Part shown: positions 48,271-59,864 of the stretch, piece by piece
Position numbering within the stretch: position 1 is the stretch's first letter
How the letters are laid out: each line of letters begins with the position of its first letter
Notes under the pieces: generated by a model
Databases searched by the model: none
Told to the model about the DNA's origin: nothing
The model's input: the letters and a program-made list of their open reading frames with translations, nothing else
Assembly: GCA_047495785.1 (NCBI GenBank)
Contig: JBLDXI010000003.1
Location: 4,500,989 to 4,564,988 of the forward strand
Direction: 5' to 3'
Source: Lepidodermella squamata
Lineage: Eukaryota > Gastrotricha
DNA length: 64,000 nucleotides
Translations under genes and position numbers: made by a program

Positions 48271-48655
48271 TCTTCCTCTTCCGTCTCTTATTCTTCCTAT
48301 ATTCTTCCTTCTCCTTCTCTTCCCCTCTCATCTTCCCTTCTTCCTCTTCTTCCCTTCTTCTTCCAACTCTTCCCATTGCGCCGCGGGTGGCGCTCTTCCT
48401 TTCTTCCCTTTTATAGACGAATTCTGTTGTTTTGAGTCACTGACGAGCCAATCACAATTCGACAAATTTCAATTTGAAAATAATTAAGGTGCACTTTTTT
48501 ATCTTGATTGCTGTGTTTTACGCACACCGCGATTTTATTGTCACACACACACTTTATTGTGTTCGTGTTTGCAAAATACGTGACAGTGAGTGAATAATAA
48601 AGAAGCGAAAAGCAGAGAAATACGCTAATGTGCGTAATATAAGAAACCTCTAACG
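48271..48655 (+). repeat. Dispersed CTTCC-headed repeat, copy B (5' half only)
   Basis: It has the same CTTCC tract, TTTTATAGA, GAGTCACTGACGAGCCAATCA, TTTCAATTTGAAAATAATTAA and CACACCGCGATTTTATTGTC blocks as copies A and C. The second half is absent. The AATAAA of copies A and C is changed here to a CACACTTTATTG stretch. Confidence 0.75.
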
Positions 48656-49150
48656 TGTGCGGTCTGAGCACATTTCTATAAAAACCTCCAATAATAACCG
48701 CTGTCATCTAAAATGATCCCGCGATTCGCCGATCATGACACTAATCAATTTCTTCAATGATCATCATACCAATTCAATGGCGAATTGAATCGCAAGTAAT
48801 AAGTCGACAGAAAAAGAAGCTCAGTCATTATAACAAAAAAACTGTGATGATTTAAAATACCGCGCAGATGTTAATGGGAGCTGATGCGACATGTTAACAA
48901 GAAGGTTTCTGGTTGCACCTGCACGCTCAAAAAAAGACATCCCAAATGTGACATTACAGATTACAGTTTGTCCGTCAAATAATATGAGCCTAAATATAGC
49001 ATAAGGTGATGAAACTAACCATTTTAACTGCGATTTAATAGCAAATTTTCTGATCCAATTCAGTTAAAACTGTCTATACTAGCCATTGGACGTATTCTTG
49101 AGGACATATGTGAAATTCACGTATATAACGGTTAGCCGATAGCGCCCCGG

Positions 49151-49444
49151 ATGCTACACAAATTGGCGAAAGCGACATTACCCCTTTATTTCAAAAAACG
49201 GAACTTATTTCGAACAGATTCCCAGGTCGTAATGGAAACTGCGTTAGTTGCTTTCATTGCATTTTTTGTTACATTTGTTGCATTTTATGCTTCAACGGCA
49301 GTTATTAAATTAGACGTGCAGAAAAAAGGGAAGACCGATTCCAAAAAAGCGATTTATAAAACTGGCCATGCCGAATTCAAAATGGCCCTTGCAAAACAAA
49401 AAACTGAAACGGCTGAGGGAGAAGATGATGATGACGGGAGATAA
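49151..49444 (+). CDS. Small single-pass membrane protein, 97 aa (or 70 aa), unrecognised
   Basis: One exon from ATG 49151 to TAA 49442-49444, with AATAAA at 49612-49617. The first 27 residues (MLHKLAKATLPLYFKKRN...) are basic and hydrophobic without acids until Asp23, as in mitochondrial presequences. Then follows one membrane span (METALVAFIAFFVTFVAFYA), a Lys-rich helix (KKGKTDSKKAIYKT, FKMALAKQKT) and an acidic end (EGEDDDDGR). The second Met, at the start of the span, would give 70 aa, and a TTCCCAG acceptor-like motif stands just before it. The size and layout resemble small mitochondrial inner-membrane assembly or accessory subunits, but no family motif is recognised. It sits alone in the repeat-rich interval. 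Confidence 0.45.
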   Translation: MLHKLAKATLPLYFKKRNLFRTDSQVVMETALVAFIAFFVTFVAFYASTAVIKLDVQKKGKTDSKKAIYKTGHAEFKMALAKQKTETAEGEDDDDGR

Positions 49445-49611
49445 ACCTGATCATAAAGATAATTTTTTAAAGGCGCGGCTCGTTAAGAGCAAAATATGAG
49501 CATTCCTGATGGGTCAGAATATCACCTTCTCTATCACCTGAAAGAATTAAGACGAAGAAAGTTTAATCCTCAACACCAGCCGATGCATATAAATGTTAAC
49601 TAGCGGTAGTA

Positions 49612-49617
49612 AATAAA
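49612..49617 (+). terminator. Candidate poly(A) signal for the small membrane protein gene
   Basis: Exact AATAAA about 170 nt past the TAA at 49444, supporting a plus-strand transcript of this small gene. Confidence 0.4.
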
Positions 49618-49837
49618 GCATTAGATTTCATTGACGTATTATTTTTTGCATCTCATGAAAAAATGAGACGCCAGATTTGGCACGCGCCACGATTGCTGTT
49701 GCTTTTGCACTATAAATAGCCTCGTATTACTTATTTGACGGACACGCTGTAATTTCATGAAACAAATTTGTACATAATTTCCTATAATCTAATTTCTATT
49801 TCAGCTGAGCCCTGGTGGAAAAAGGTCGGGTTGACCA

Positions 49838-49855
49838 ACCGGTAAATTTACCGGT
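49838..49855. repeat. 18-bp perfect palindrome in a CCGGTT-rich patch
   Basis: ACCGGTAAATTTACCGGT is self-complementary. GACCAAC just before it and GTTGGTC just after extend the symmetry with an offset. CCGGTT/AACCGG motifs recur up to about 49917. Confidence 0.75.
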
Positions 49856-50830
49856 TTCCAGTTGGTCCAGGTCGCCGGTTGGGTAAGTGTCGGTTAAATT
49901 CTGGCCGGTTGGCCGGTATAATGACATTTTAGGCGGGAATGTAGAAATAGTAGCAGAATTAGACCTGCGGCGGCAAGACTCTCTCAAAAAGTATACGGTC
50001 AGTTGGAAATAAGAAGGAAGCGTATTAATAATCTTTGGTCTGCGCACCAATCGCCACGGTGGTTTCTGTGAAATTCAGGATTTAAGTGGTTCATATGGTA
50101 TAAAATTACTATAATTAATTACACTGGGTCTTTTTGTATATCGAGGAAGAGGAGGAGGCCCAACATATCCATTTCACTTCGCTGTGCTTAAATTTCAATC
50201 TCTCAAACGTCGATGAGCATTCGTCAAAAAAGTTTCCAAGATAATTAGGTACTCCTAATTGGAAAGCGGCAACAAGAAATATTGAGAAGGTTTGGTATCG
50301 CAGAGTTAATTAAAGCTATCAAGAATGGCAAAAAATCAAGTCAACGAGCCACAGATAAATAATGGCAAATGAGAGGATATTGGCCGTTAGGATGCTGTGA
50401 TACAGTGCTTTTCAGTCTGCTCCCCTCTGTCTCCCTGGTGCAAAAGTCTGCAAAGATAAAACAATGAAAAGTACCAACAATGTCGTAAATAAATTATTGG
50501 CGCTAAAAAAATCTTTGGCATGAAATACGCACCAAAAGTTGCAACGCAAAAACGAAGGGCTAAAAGCTGGATGACTTGATGTGATAATTGTTTTTGCCGA
50601 TTTATATGATGTCCGATATAATAAATTAGGGCAAGAAATCAGAGCCGTGATATTTTCATGTCAAACGATAACCGCATACGCGCGCGCGCATCACACTTGG
50701 CCGCGCAAGAAGAGGTGCGGATGCGCGCGTTCATAGGAAATATGGCTATAAAAAAATACACGCCCAGCACGCCGTAAGATCGGCCAGAATAAACGCATCG
50801 ACGACGACGGGCCAAATGATTATCGCTTGT

Positions 50831-50857
50831 CATCATCATCATCATCATCATCATTTC
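50831..50857. repeat. (CAT)9 microsatellite
   Basis: Nine perfect CAT units. Read on the minus strand it gives a spurious poly-Met frame. Confidence 0.9.
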
Positions 50858-52236
50858 GGCCGCTAATGGAGATGATAGTACCTAGAATGATAATAAAATT
50901 ACAAAAATACATTGTGTTATAATAATAATAGACGGCAATTTGTCGGGCGCTTCTGAAGCTGCTGCTGCTTCTAGAAACCGGTACATTGTTTTGCGGCCGA
51001 AAAATAGAGCGCGAGTCTATCGCACGCTCGTGAGCGGCAGTTATTATTTTTCTCATGAGGCCACTTGGCAATTTAGCAATGGCCACATAGCGGTCAGTTG
51101 CGCCCTGTAAATCGCCGTTCCATTATCATCTACTGATGCCTTCCCTTGTCGTCATCGAGAGACAGAGATAGAGATAGAGAGAAAACAGAAAATCAAAATA
51201 ACAACAGCGACAATTCATGATGATGATGAAGATGAAGATGATGGAGAATATGCCAGCGATAAAGATACGGTGGCGTGTGATAAGCGACGTGAAAAATCGA
51301 AACCGATTAGGGCGAAATTTAACAGCAAGACAACGATAATGGCGTGTTTAGCTGAGTCAAATAATAATAACTTTGTTAGGGAAAATAAAATAGTAACGCG
51401 CGTGGAAAAATGGCCGTTTAAATAACGTTCGATCTTCTGGACATGACGGCGGACACGATGATGGTAAACAACGAGCAGTCCACAATAATATTTGATTTCA
51501 CGCCTAAAATTGCCTTTGGTATTAAAAAAATAACAGACACGCCTTAAAATAAACAGAAGCGGGTCATTCTTGAAGTTGTCTTCTCTGGACAAAAGGCGCC
51601 CGCCTTTGTTGTCGCTTGTTGTCGGGTATCTATTCTGCGCTGATGATGGCGACAAGTTGTTATTACATTAGCACCTTGTGTGTGTGTGTGGTAGCAAAAA
51701 GCTGCACAGCAGTTCGTGGAAAGAAATTGAGTTTTTGAGACGAGAAAAATCACACGCGATATATACTTCAGACGAGTATAAGAAAAGGAGCGACGATAAG
51801 GCGCGCAAACAAACAAATAATGCATTATAATAGAGTAAAATAACATCATTATAATAATATCACGGTGGTGTGTAGCTAATAATAAAATTTGAACGTTAAA
51901 ATAAATAATAACAATTTTTCGGCAGCGAAAATCGCCGTTGCGCCGAAATTATTTCCGCGGAGCCAAGTTTGTCGGCGCAAATTAGTGATTTTTTAATCAA
52001 GTGGCAACTAGCACCTAGCGATCGTTAAGGCCTAAAAAAGAAGCGGAAAGTTTAGCCGCACCTTGTTGCGTACAGCTGGATTTCCAGTATGAAAGCGCGA
52101 TTATTAGACATAGTGGTAGTGGTACATCAACCGATTACTTTCAGCAGAACCGCGGCCACATGTGGTTGCGCGCATATAAACAACCATGCGCGGGTTATTC
52201 GAGATGCATCGCCAAAAACAACATAAATGCAGGTCA

Positions 52237-53486
52237 CTCTTCCTCTTCCTTCTCCTGTTCTTCCCTCTCTGTTCTTCCATTCTCTATCTTCCTTCTTCTC
52301 CCCTTCTTCTTCCTATCTTCCAATCTTCCTATCTTCTTCCTCCTCTTCCTTAGGGCCGCGCTGGCCTCTGCGCGCGGCGCTCTTCCTTTTCTTCCTTTTA
52401 TAGAAAAAACTGGCGTTGGAGTCACTGACGCGAGCCAATCACAAGTCGACACATTTCAATTTGAAAATTATTAAGGCGCATTTTTTATTTGGTTCTTGCT
52501 GTTTTACGCACGCAGTGATTTTATTGTCGCACACCACGAATAAAAAGTGTGTGCTTGTGTTGTTTGCAAAACGCATAGGTAGGTAACAGTAAATGACTTG
52601 AAAAGCGTAAAAGCGTATAATAAGAACCCTTACCCATCTTCCTCAGATAAAACTATAATATGCCGACAAGTTACTTGACAAGGCGCTGGCGCAGAATTTA
52701 GAATGAAAGATGGCTAAAATAATTTTAAAGGTGACGGTTCAATTGTTTTCGGCTTTAATAATCCGGGCGCCAGCAACAAAACAGGAGGCACGCCGAGCTC
52801 TGTTCGCAACCCGTTCGTGAAAATGACAGTAATCGCGCGAAAATGGAATCCCGAACTCCCGAAAACAACTGTCTTTCCGCGTGGGCAACGGACCCTGACT
52901 CTTTTAAAAACTCAATGATCTTAGGCCTTATAATACCTTCTGATACTATACACGTAAATAAAATGAAATTGGCCGCCAAGGGTGTTCAAATATAGAACAA
53001 TTAGAAAACACAGGCCTTGTAACACTTTTCGAAGCCAACATTTTGTAAAACCACATTGCTGCATTCTACTGTTTTTTGAACGTAGAATATTATTATTGCC
53101 GTCGTGCAAGAGACTCATTCATCGTAGTGCGGCGGGTGAAAATTATCGCCATCAATAAAACACACACGCAGACACACACGAATTTCGCATTGCTTATAAT
53201 ATTATTGCAATGGGCTCACCACCAAGCGTCACAGAATGCAACACAAAATTTAATATTTTGCAGCACTCGACCTTTTGTTTTAGGCATTAGTGAAAAAGAA
53301 TAAATTCAGGCAATAGGTGTTATCCGGAGCCCGGAATCCGGTATTCATTTGAATTTAAGGGACGCCGCCGGTACCGGGTAAACCAGGTAAAAACAGAGTA
53401 AAAAGGGCAAAAGCGGGTACAAGCTGGGTTAGAAAATTCTCCCTTCCGCTTTTCATATTCGGATTAAGCAGCGTAAAAAACTACCC
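52237..53486 (+). repeat. Dispersed CTTCC-headed repeat, copy C (full-length type)
   Basis: It is the best match to copy A, with the same order of blocks: CTTCC tract, TTTTATAGA, GAGTCACTGACGCGAGCCAA, TTTCAATTTGAAAATTATTAA, AATAAA (52539-52544) followed by GTGTGTGCTTGTGTTG, CATCTTCCTCAGATAAAACT, GAAGCCAACATTTTGTAAAA, TCATCGTAGTGCGGCGGGTG, CCACCAAGCGTCACAGAA, and the terminal TTAAGCAGCGTAAAAAACTA. It differs from copy A by many substitutions and small indels, so the two are not recent duplicates. Confidence 0.8.
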
Positions 53487-56400
53487 CTGTCTATTGGTAT
53501 AGTAAACTTACAGACAAGTTACAAGTTACAGGTAATAGAAATAAGGTATGCTTCCTAGATCAGGTTTTCGAAATCCTATGAATGGAAATCCTATCAGCGA
53601 ATTTCTTGAAAATCAACGAAATTGCAAGATGACTACAATTTATAATAACCTAGATATCAATAGATGACATCATTCCGAAGCTACCTAATTGTGAAAAATG
53701 TATTGGAAAAAAATAAAACTCACGATGAATTGTTCAAAGATTAAATATTATAAGCTCTCGCACGCTCCAGCATAATGTAAACGCGGAACGCGATTATGCA
53801 ATGTTTGCTCCAGTTCGCTCCCGCTCCTGGTGCTGCTGTAAACGTGTAATGATTTCAGTAACTCCGCTCTTCAAGATGGTAAGAATTTCGGTGAGCTGGA
53901 CTTATATCGCCTCACTCATCGCCGGTGATTGCACAATCGGGCGCGAACGTGTGGTAAGCTTGTGGTAAGGCATATCCGATGCCGCTCACCAATTAACTAG
54001 CGGCTGATTTTTGGTGGTTCTTGTTCATCCGTTAAAGGGCTCATAGCTGGCAATGAAGAAATTATCAAAGGCGACGATAACGAGAGGGGGAGAGAGGGCG
54101 CTGATTGTGATGACGCGCCTTGATTGCGCGTCTAACAAGGTTAGAGTCGTAAGATTTTGAATCGGCCTTCTCGATTGCGCGCTTTTTTCAGCGCGGGTGA
54201 GTTGCCTCTGGGGGCTCTCGGCGCAGATAAACCCGCGCGCGAGACATTAGTTGACTTGATGGCACAAATTGCTGTCGCTGGCGTCGCTCGGAGCTCGTGG
54301 GACACGCGAGACTCGGTCGTTTCGCCTAATGAACTAAACGCATTCATCGCGAGGCAATAAACTGAATTATCAATCGATAATGATGAAGATGTATATATAT
54401 AAATTTATGTATCGATGGTGACGTTAATAGCATTATTCCAGTGATAACAAGTATGGTTGTTGGTTGTTGGTGGTGGGGGCGAACTCGAAACAAATTCGAG
54501 GGCCGCAAAATGCCCTATCATCATCTCGTTATTAGGGCTATAGGAATTATACAAACTGGTAGCAAAAATTGTGCGCTGCTGTGTGACAAACAAGTGGCCG
54601 GCAAGCAATCAATCGGTCGGTGGGTTATATTTTTGCCGGCGGATTCGGCGATGATGACGGCGGAGTGAAAGCGAACGAAAACACGCCCGAGTCGATGTTT
54701 GCGCGTGCGCGCGGGCGGATTAGGTGGTGGTGGTAGTGGCGCCTCGTGCCGCGCCTGCCCGGCCGACACGTCAACAAGAAATAACAAGAAATAACAAGAC
54801 GTGTGTTTCATTTGTGTGTTTGCGCCGTCCCATCATCTCGTTTTTGCGGCCTTGCCTCCTCGCCTTGTCGCCAACCGTAAACAAACGAGAACAGGCATCG
54901 AGTGGCTAAATAGCCACTTGTTATGCATGTAAAAATAAATTAATAATGGGATGTCTATTTGAGGCTAATAATAATCCTGTAAACAGTAAGTGATATTATG
55001 GCAGCTAAGCGCGACAAATTAAGCTGCGAGATAGGCCCTAAATCATACGACGCTGCAGTCTGTCATCGCAAATCTTCTCAATGACTTTGATCCATCATCA
55101 TAGAACTTAGGATGAACCATCTTCCTCTTCCCTCTCTATTCTTCCCTATCTGTCTCCCGATGTTCTTCCTTCTTTGTTCTTCCTGTCTGTGCAATAAGAG
55201 TGAGCAGTCTTGAAAAAATGCCAACATTTGGATTAAAAGAAAATGCACGGATGTGCAACGATTTGGCCGTAACAGCTGATGCCGAATTTCGGAACAGCGC
55301 TCATGCAGGAGTTTCCTACTTTCCCCACATATTTATCTATAGTTAGGGCCGTAAAGGTAAATAACCATCGCAAAACCTTCAATTTCAAGAGGAACGTAAA
55401 TCGTGATTAAGTACTATCGGGCCGCAGCCAGCTGATATACCATATAGGAACGAAATTTTGATTGAAAGTTGAAAGAAACTAAGAATTTCACGTCAATAAA
55501 ATTCCCTAATAAAGTCAGCCGCAAAGGCCTAATTGTGCTCTGCAGTAGTTTTTGTGCATAATACGTAGTCGACGCGCAAAAAAGTGTTACGCCAATACCT
55601 GACCGAAAATGGCTAGCGAATCATCCATGGTATTTATACATTTCAAAGTGAGGTAAATGCCTCATTCCTAGGATGATTTGCACTGCATAATATGTAAGGC
55701 TGATTGAAATATTTCAGGTACAAATTATATTTGCGGATGTTGCACCTCGTTATGCAAATCCGATAATTCGAGTAAAATCCACGCGAATGAACGCATAAAT
55801 AACTTTAGAATTTCGGACTGAAGCGGGCATTAAATAATAGAGGTTATATTCGCGCCCGACCACGCAAACAGACTTTGAAGCGGATTTACAGGTAAAAAAT
55901 GGCAGCAGTTATAAATAAACGAATTAATTTACATGTACGGACAGATGATAATTCAAATAATATCAGCAGTTTCCCCACAAAAACTTCACTGTGATTACCA
56001 AGATGTATGCAATTAAATGTGAATTTGATTTAACATCGTGTAATAAATCTGGTGACCAATCTGGTGATCTGGTGCGAGATGGCCAACAAATGATAGCCGG
56101 AAAGATGGCAAGGGAAAGGTCAAATTCTACGACCAGATAAAGCTTGGTTCGAATGCGTGTCAGCCGAAGTTCTACTTTAGACTTGAAATTTATTGTTGAA
56201 CCCCAGCTTATCGTTTCGCCTAATATTGGTAGCTGGGAATCACCGATCGATCGGTCCAACATTCAGAATGTTAGGGGTAAAATGAAACGTTAGAAAAATG
56301 TAAACCAGAAGAGAATTTTCCCAACAATTACTCAAGTAGATGAAGAATTAAAAATCTATATAAAGAGATGCAATATGAAATTAAGCATGTGAAGAGAAGT

Positions 56401-57684
56401 TATCATTGCGAAATCAGACTATGATGGGCAATAGGCGATGCAAATCGAGTCGTCTCGCAAATCGAGCGAGTCAACAGCGTATAATTACTATGAGGATTCA
56501 TCTACCGTGTAATAGTAAAAGTAAAACAGCGGTGCTATCAATAATAAGTATAGCCACGATGGCGCCGAAGACCGCGTGGCAAAAGGCGCGTATCATCGCC
56601 CCTGCGAAGTCTTTAATTGAGAGTCGAAGGCGCCGAGGGAGCGCGACGGGCAGCTGATCGGCAGCGTTGTTATGCTATTAATTGAAAATTGTTGCATTAT
56701 TACTACTATTGCAAGTATTGTAGCCGTGCTGCTGCGTAGCCGGGCGCGAGGTTATTGCAAAGCTAATACTATGAAGGTAATCGCCCTGTGTTTGTTTTTC
56801 GGACGAAGCCCCACGAGCGCCGCGGCCAATCAACAAATGTTCACGCAGCCCGTAATGCTGTAGCAATAATATTGTATTTATTTGCTAATTCTCAATTCTA
56901 AATGGCCGTAATCGCCAGCAGTTAACAAGCCTCGTTATTACTCCAGGCTGGGTGCCGGTGGGAGAGAGCAGGAGAGCTGCCTGCTGAAGTTTCCGTTTCG
57001 GCCTCTTGCTCTCTAGTTTTGATAATTGCAGCGGCGGCGCGAGATCATCATCGAAATAGGCTCCTTAGATACAATGAGTCGCGCCATTAAATCGCAGCAA
57101 TAATCGTTCAAACAACAACAATAATGCAAACCATCGCCGGCCATTCATTCGCGTCGTTCGACACTACTGAAAATGCGCTGATTTTTTGCGAGATAAAGCG
57201 TTGTGTTTGTTTACGATATTATATTGTTATAGCGGAACAATAAATAAATAAATAAAACCGTATAGCACAACACAAAAAAGTTTCGACTTCTCACGCGAGC
57301 TTGAAATAGCAAGGCACATAAGACGATGAAGAATATCTATGTATATCGGGCCATACAATACGACGATGAGTAATCAAAATTCAGAGGCCATCTATCACCC
57401 GGCGTTAAACCGCGCACGCAAAACCGTCGGCTGCTGATTAAGCTAACTGGCAATTATAGGAGGGCGACCCGAATGCCGAGGTTGCGCTGGCCACACTGTA
57501 ATTTCAAGATAGCGTTGCGATTTGTGGCTGGTTTTATGGGGCGTCGCGGCGGGCTTTACGACTCGTCGGGGTCAACAAACGTGTCATTGCTCGATCCAGG
57601 CCGCACGATTAAGTCCACTGAAGTCAACGCCTGGTCCAAATACAATCGATATTGAACTATTACAAAGTAGTGCTGACAGCAAAT
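53487..57684. other. Non-coding interval between repeat copies C and D
   Basis: No supported gene. It includes a 21-bp segment (53881-53901) that recurs at 58275-58295 next to copy D, and a 5'-only fragment of the CTTCC repeat at 55120-55187. Open frames near 54.1-54.9 kb and 56.4-56.9 kb overlap on both strands and lack motifs. Confidence 0.5.
55120..55187 (+). repeat. CTTCC tract, fragment E of the dispersed repeat
   Basis: CTTCCTCTTCCCTCTCTATT and further TTCC units match the heads of copies A and C, but none of the downstream blocks follow. Confidence 0.5.
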
Positions 57685-57967
57685 TCTTCCTTACTTCCTA
57701 GACTTCCCTTCCCTTCTTCCTAGTCTACTCTTCCATTCTTCCCTCTGCCATACTCTTTCATAGCTCTTCGTTCTTCCCTTTTATAGAAAGATTCTTCTGT
57801 TTTGAGTCACTGATGAGCCAGCTTTCTACGAATTTCATTTCGAAAATCACCGATGCGCATATTTTACTTTGTTTGCTCTAAAAAAATCGCTATTTGGCAG
57901 CCATTTAGAGTATTTAGACTCAGCGGGAAATAAAAAATGCGAGTTGCTACATAAATAACTGGCAACT

Positions 57968-58000
57968 ATTCAGGATATATTCAGGATATATTCAGGATAT
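57968..58000. repeat. Three perfect tandem 11-bp units (ATTCAGGATAT)
   Basis: Three exact units end four bases before the fold-back at 58004. The core ATTCAGGAT also occurs at the inner end of the left fold-back arm, and its complement in the right arm. Confidence 0.85.
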
Positions 58001-58003
58001 AAT

Positions 58004-58118
58004 CTTTTTCTTATTGATATATTTTTGAACACCACAAAGCCCTTGGTTATTCAGGATAAATATAATCCTGAATAACCAAGGGCTATGTGGCGTTCAAAAA
58101 TATATCAATAAGAAAAAG
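58004..58118. repeat. Long fold-back: 54-bp arms, 7-nt loop
   Basis: The left arm 58004-58057 (starting CTTTTTCTTATTGATATATT) and the right arm 58065-58118 are reverse complements with only two mismatches, in GAACACCACAAAG versus GAACGCCACATAG. The spacer is AAATATA. The near identity of the arms suggests a recent origin or selection for pairing. Confidence 0.9.
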
Positions 58119-58300
58119 GCCTTATAATGGTTTTTTTAAAAGCCACCGTTTTTTAAAGCCGAATTCCTGTTTGCTGCTTATTGAACGTTGTATCACCGTG
58201 CAAGAAAATCCTTAATCGTTCAGCGGGCGAAAGCCCTAAATAAAACACACACACGCGGGCTTACTTCGCCCTTCAAGAATTTCGGTGAGCTGGACATGTT

Positions 58301-59864
58301 CGGCGAGGTACCAATTGCAGCGGAAAATCGGATTAAAATTAGGAGAAAAAACTCGCGTAAGTTAGTCGCTGAAAATTAAAATCTGTGCTCTAATAATGTT
58401 GGATTCCGCGTTGAAACGCAAAACAGTGAACGAATAAAAAATGCGAAACGCAAGAACTCTTTGCAACTTTTTTTTATATGATATATGCAAAATAACCACT
58501 TTGCGGACAGACGTTGCGGACCGCCTTTAAGAGATGCGGGTGTACCCTGGAGAAATTATCTATCCCTGTATCACAAAGTTGCATTCAACAGAGCGGGGTT
58601 CAAATAGTAGATGACGACAATGAAATTAGGAGATTAAAATTAAAAAAATTAGCGCTGAGAGGTCACTGCTTAATTGTCACTATTATGTTGTCACTGATGC
58701 TTTGTCACGCAATTGCTGAAAAGTCAAATGTCGTAGAGCCAAAGCGGGCCTGTCAATTTTTATAATTATGCGGAATTAAGATAAAAATAATGTGAAATAT
58801 GACTGAAGCAAAATGTGACTGCAACTCGAGCCAGTCGCCAGAACAATTAAGAATTAATTGGTTTGAATTAAGATGAGATTTATCTGTCCTAAAAATTCGT
58901 TGCTCGTCTCCCGAGTCACTTCTTTCGCAAAAACTAGATAATATGCTGTGTATGAGGAGATGCAATCGATTGAAAAAGCGTTTGGACTGCTTGATTTGCG
59001 CTTCTTCTCGCCGTCCACTAGAGCAATTTGATTGGCCATATCAAAGCACCGAGTAGACGTTCACTGCGAGATTTTCGGCGTTTAGTACCGCTAAAGATCG
59101 GTCGAAAAGGTGCGAGCATTATAGATAACGGCCTCTTTGCATACCCAGCAGCGTGAGTAAACCAATGCCCAAAGATTTTTATTTTCATCGCAGATTTAGT
59201 TACGCGTGCATGATAAGTATTAGTATAGCAGAAATGTCGCGTCGGCAGTAGCGGCTGTTGATGCGCGGACAGGTAATGAAGGCGAGTGATACCCGGCGTC
59301 CGGTCACTTGGCGCGTGCCTTTGCGCCGTCCACCTCAGCGTCGCCGAGGAAGTCGCCTTCACTGATCGCCGGATATTTGGAAACAAAGGCGTTCATTCTG
59401 CAAACGTACCCAATGTACCGGCGTCTTAGTTCATCAGCTCTCATTCTAGTCCAATCTTTCTCAGAATTATTATTTCTTACTTAGAATTCCTTAATTGTGG
59501 GAGTTTTTTGCTGTTTTATCCCCATTCAATAAAATGCTATTTTTGTAATATTGTCTGCAATGTGGCTGATTCTGAAGTGCAGAAATATGCCGAAGAAATA
59601 AGTATTGGATAATCCCCGATACCTATTAATGTTATTTGCTGATCATCCAAACTTTTTGATGGCGAACAGATGGTTTCAGGGATGATTTCACAGTTGGCCA
59701 AAAGCCAAGTGTGGAACCTAATTTTTTTATTTCTCTATACTCCAATATTTAGCTTACCCATCAGAATTTCGTCAGCGCTAGATCATCCAGACTGATACTT
59801 GTCGAACAGTTAAATTTAAAGTTTAGGAATTTCACAGGGATAACTAAAACTTAATTACGAAACA
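58301..59864. other. Non-coding interval between repeat copy D and the TIR element
   Basis: No supported gene. The frame at 58514-58765 begins without an ATG, and the 122-codon minus-strand frame at 59018-59386 has neither an ATG start nor motifs. Confidence 0.5.

Larger units (their letters stand above)
49618..52236. other. Non-coding, repeat-containing interval
   Basis: It contains a CCGGTT-rich patch with an 18-bp palindrome (49838-49855), a CAT triplet run at 50831-50857, GATGAT/GAAGAT runs near 51218-51243, and a purine-rich GAGATA tract near 51157-51183. The minus-strand frames that start in the CAT run are poly-Met artefacts. No gene is supported. Confidence 0.5.
57685..58300 (+). repeat. 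Dispersed CTTCC-headed repeat, copy D (diverged, interrupted)
   Basis: CTTCC tract, CTTTTATAGA, TTTTGAGTCACTGATGAGCC and AATTTCATTTCGAAAATCA blocks match copy B. After an insertion that includes a long fold-back (58004-58118), tail blocks of copies A and C reappear: AAGCCACCGTTTTTTAAAGC, GTGCAAGAAAATCC and AAATAAAACACACACACGCG. This copy is the most decayed. Confidence 0.65.

Noticed and set aside
50639-51086. Minus-strand frames with poly-Met or poly-Asp runs
   Set aside because: Direct products of the CAT microsatellite and nearby triplet runs.
52234-52452. Lys/Glu/Arg-rich minus-strand frames over the CTTCC tracts (also near 44740-44994 and 48128-48376)
   Set aside because: They are translations of the antisense of a polypyrimidine tract, differ between copies and lack start context.
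56145-56165. GGTTCGAATG resembling a tRNA T-loop
   Set aside because: No matching acceptor stem, D-loop or anticodon arm lies upstream at the right distances.
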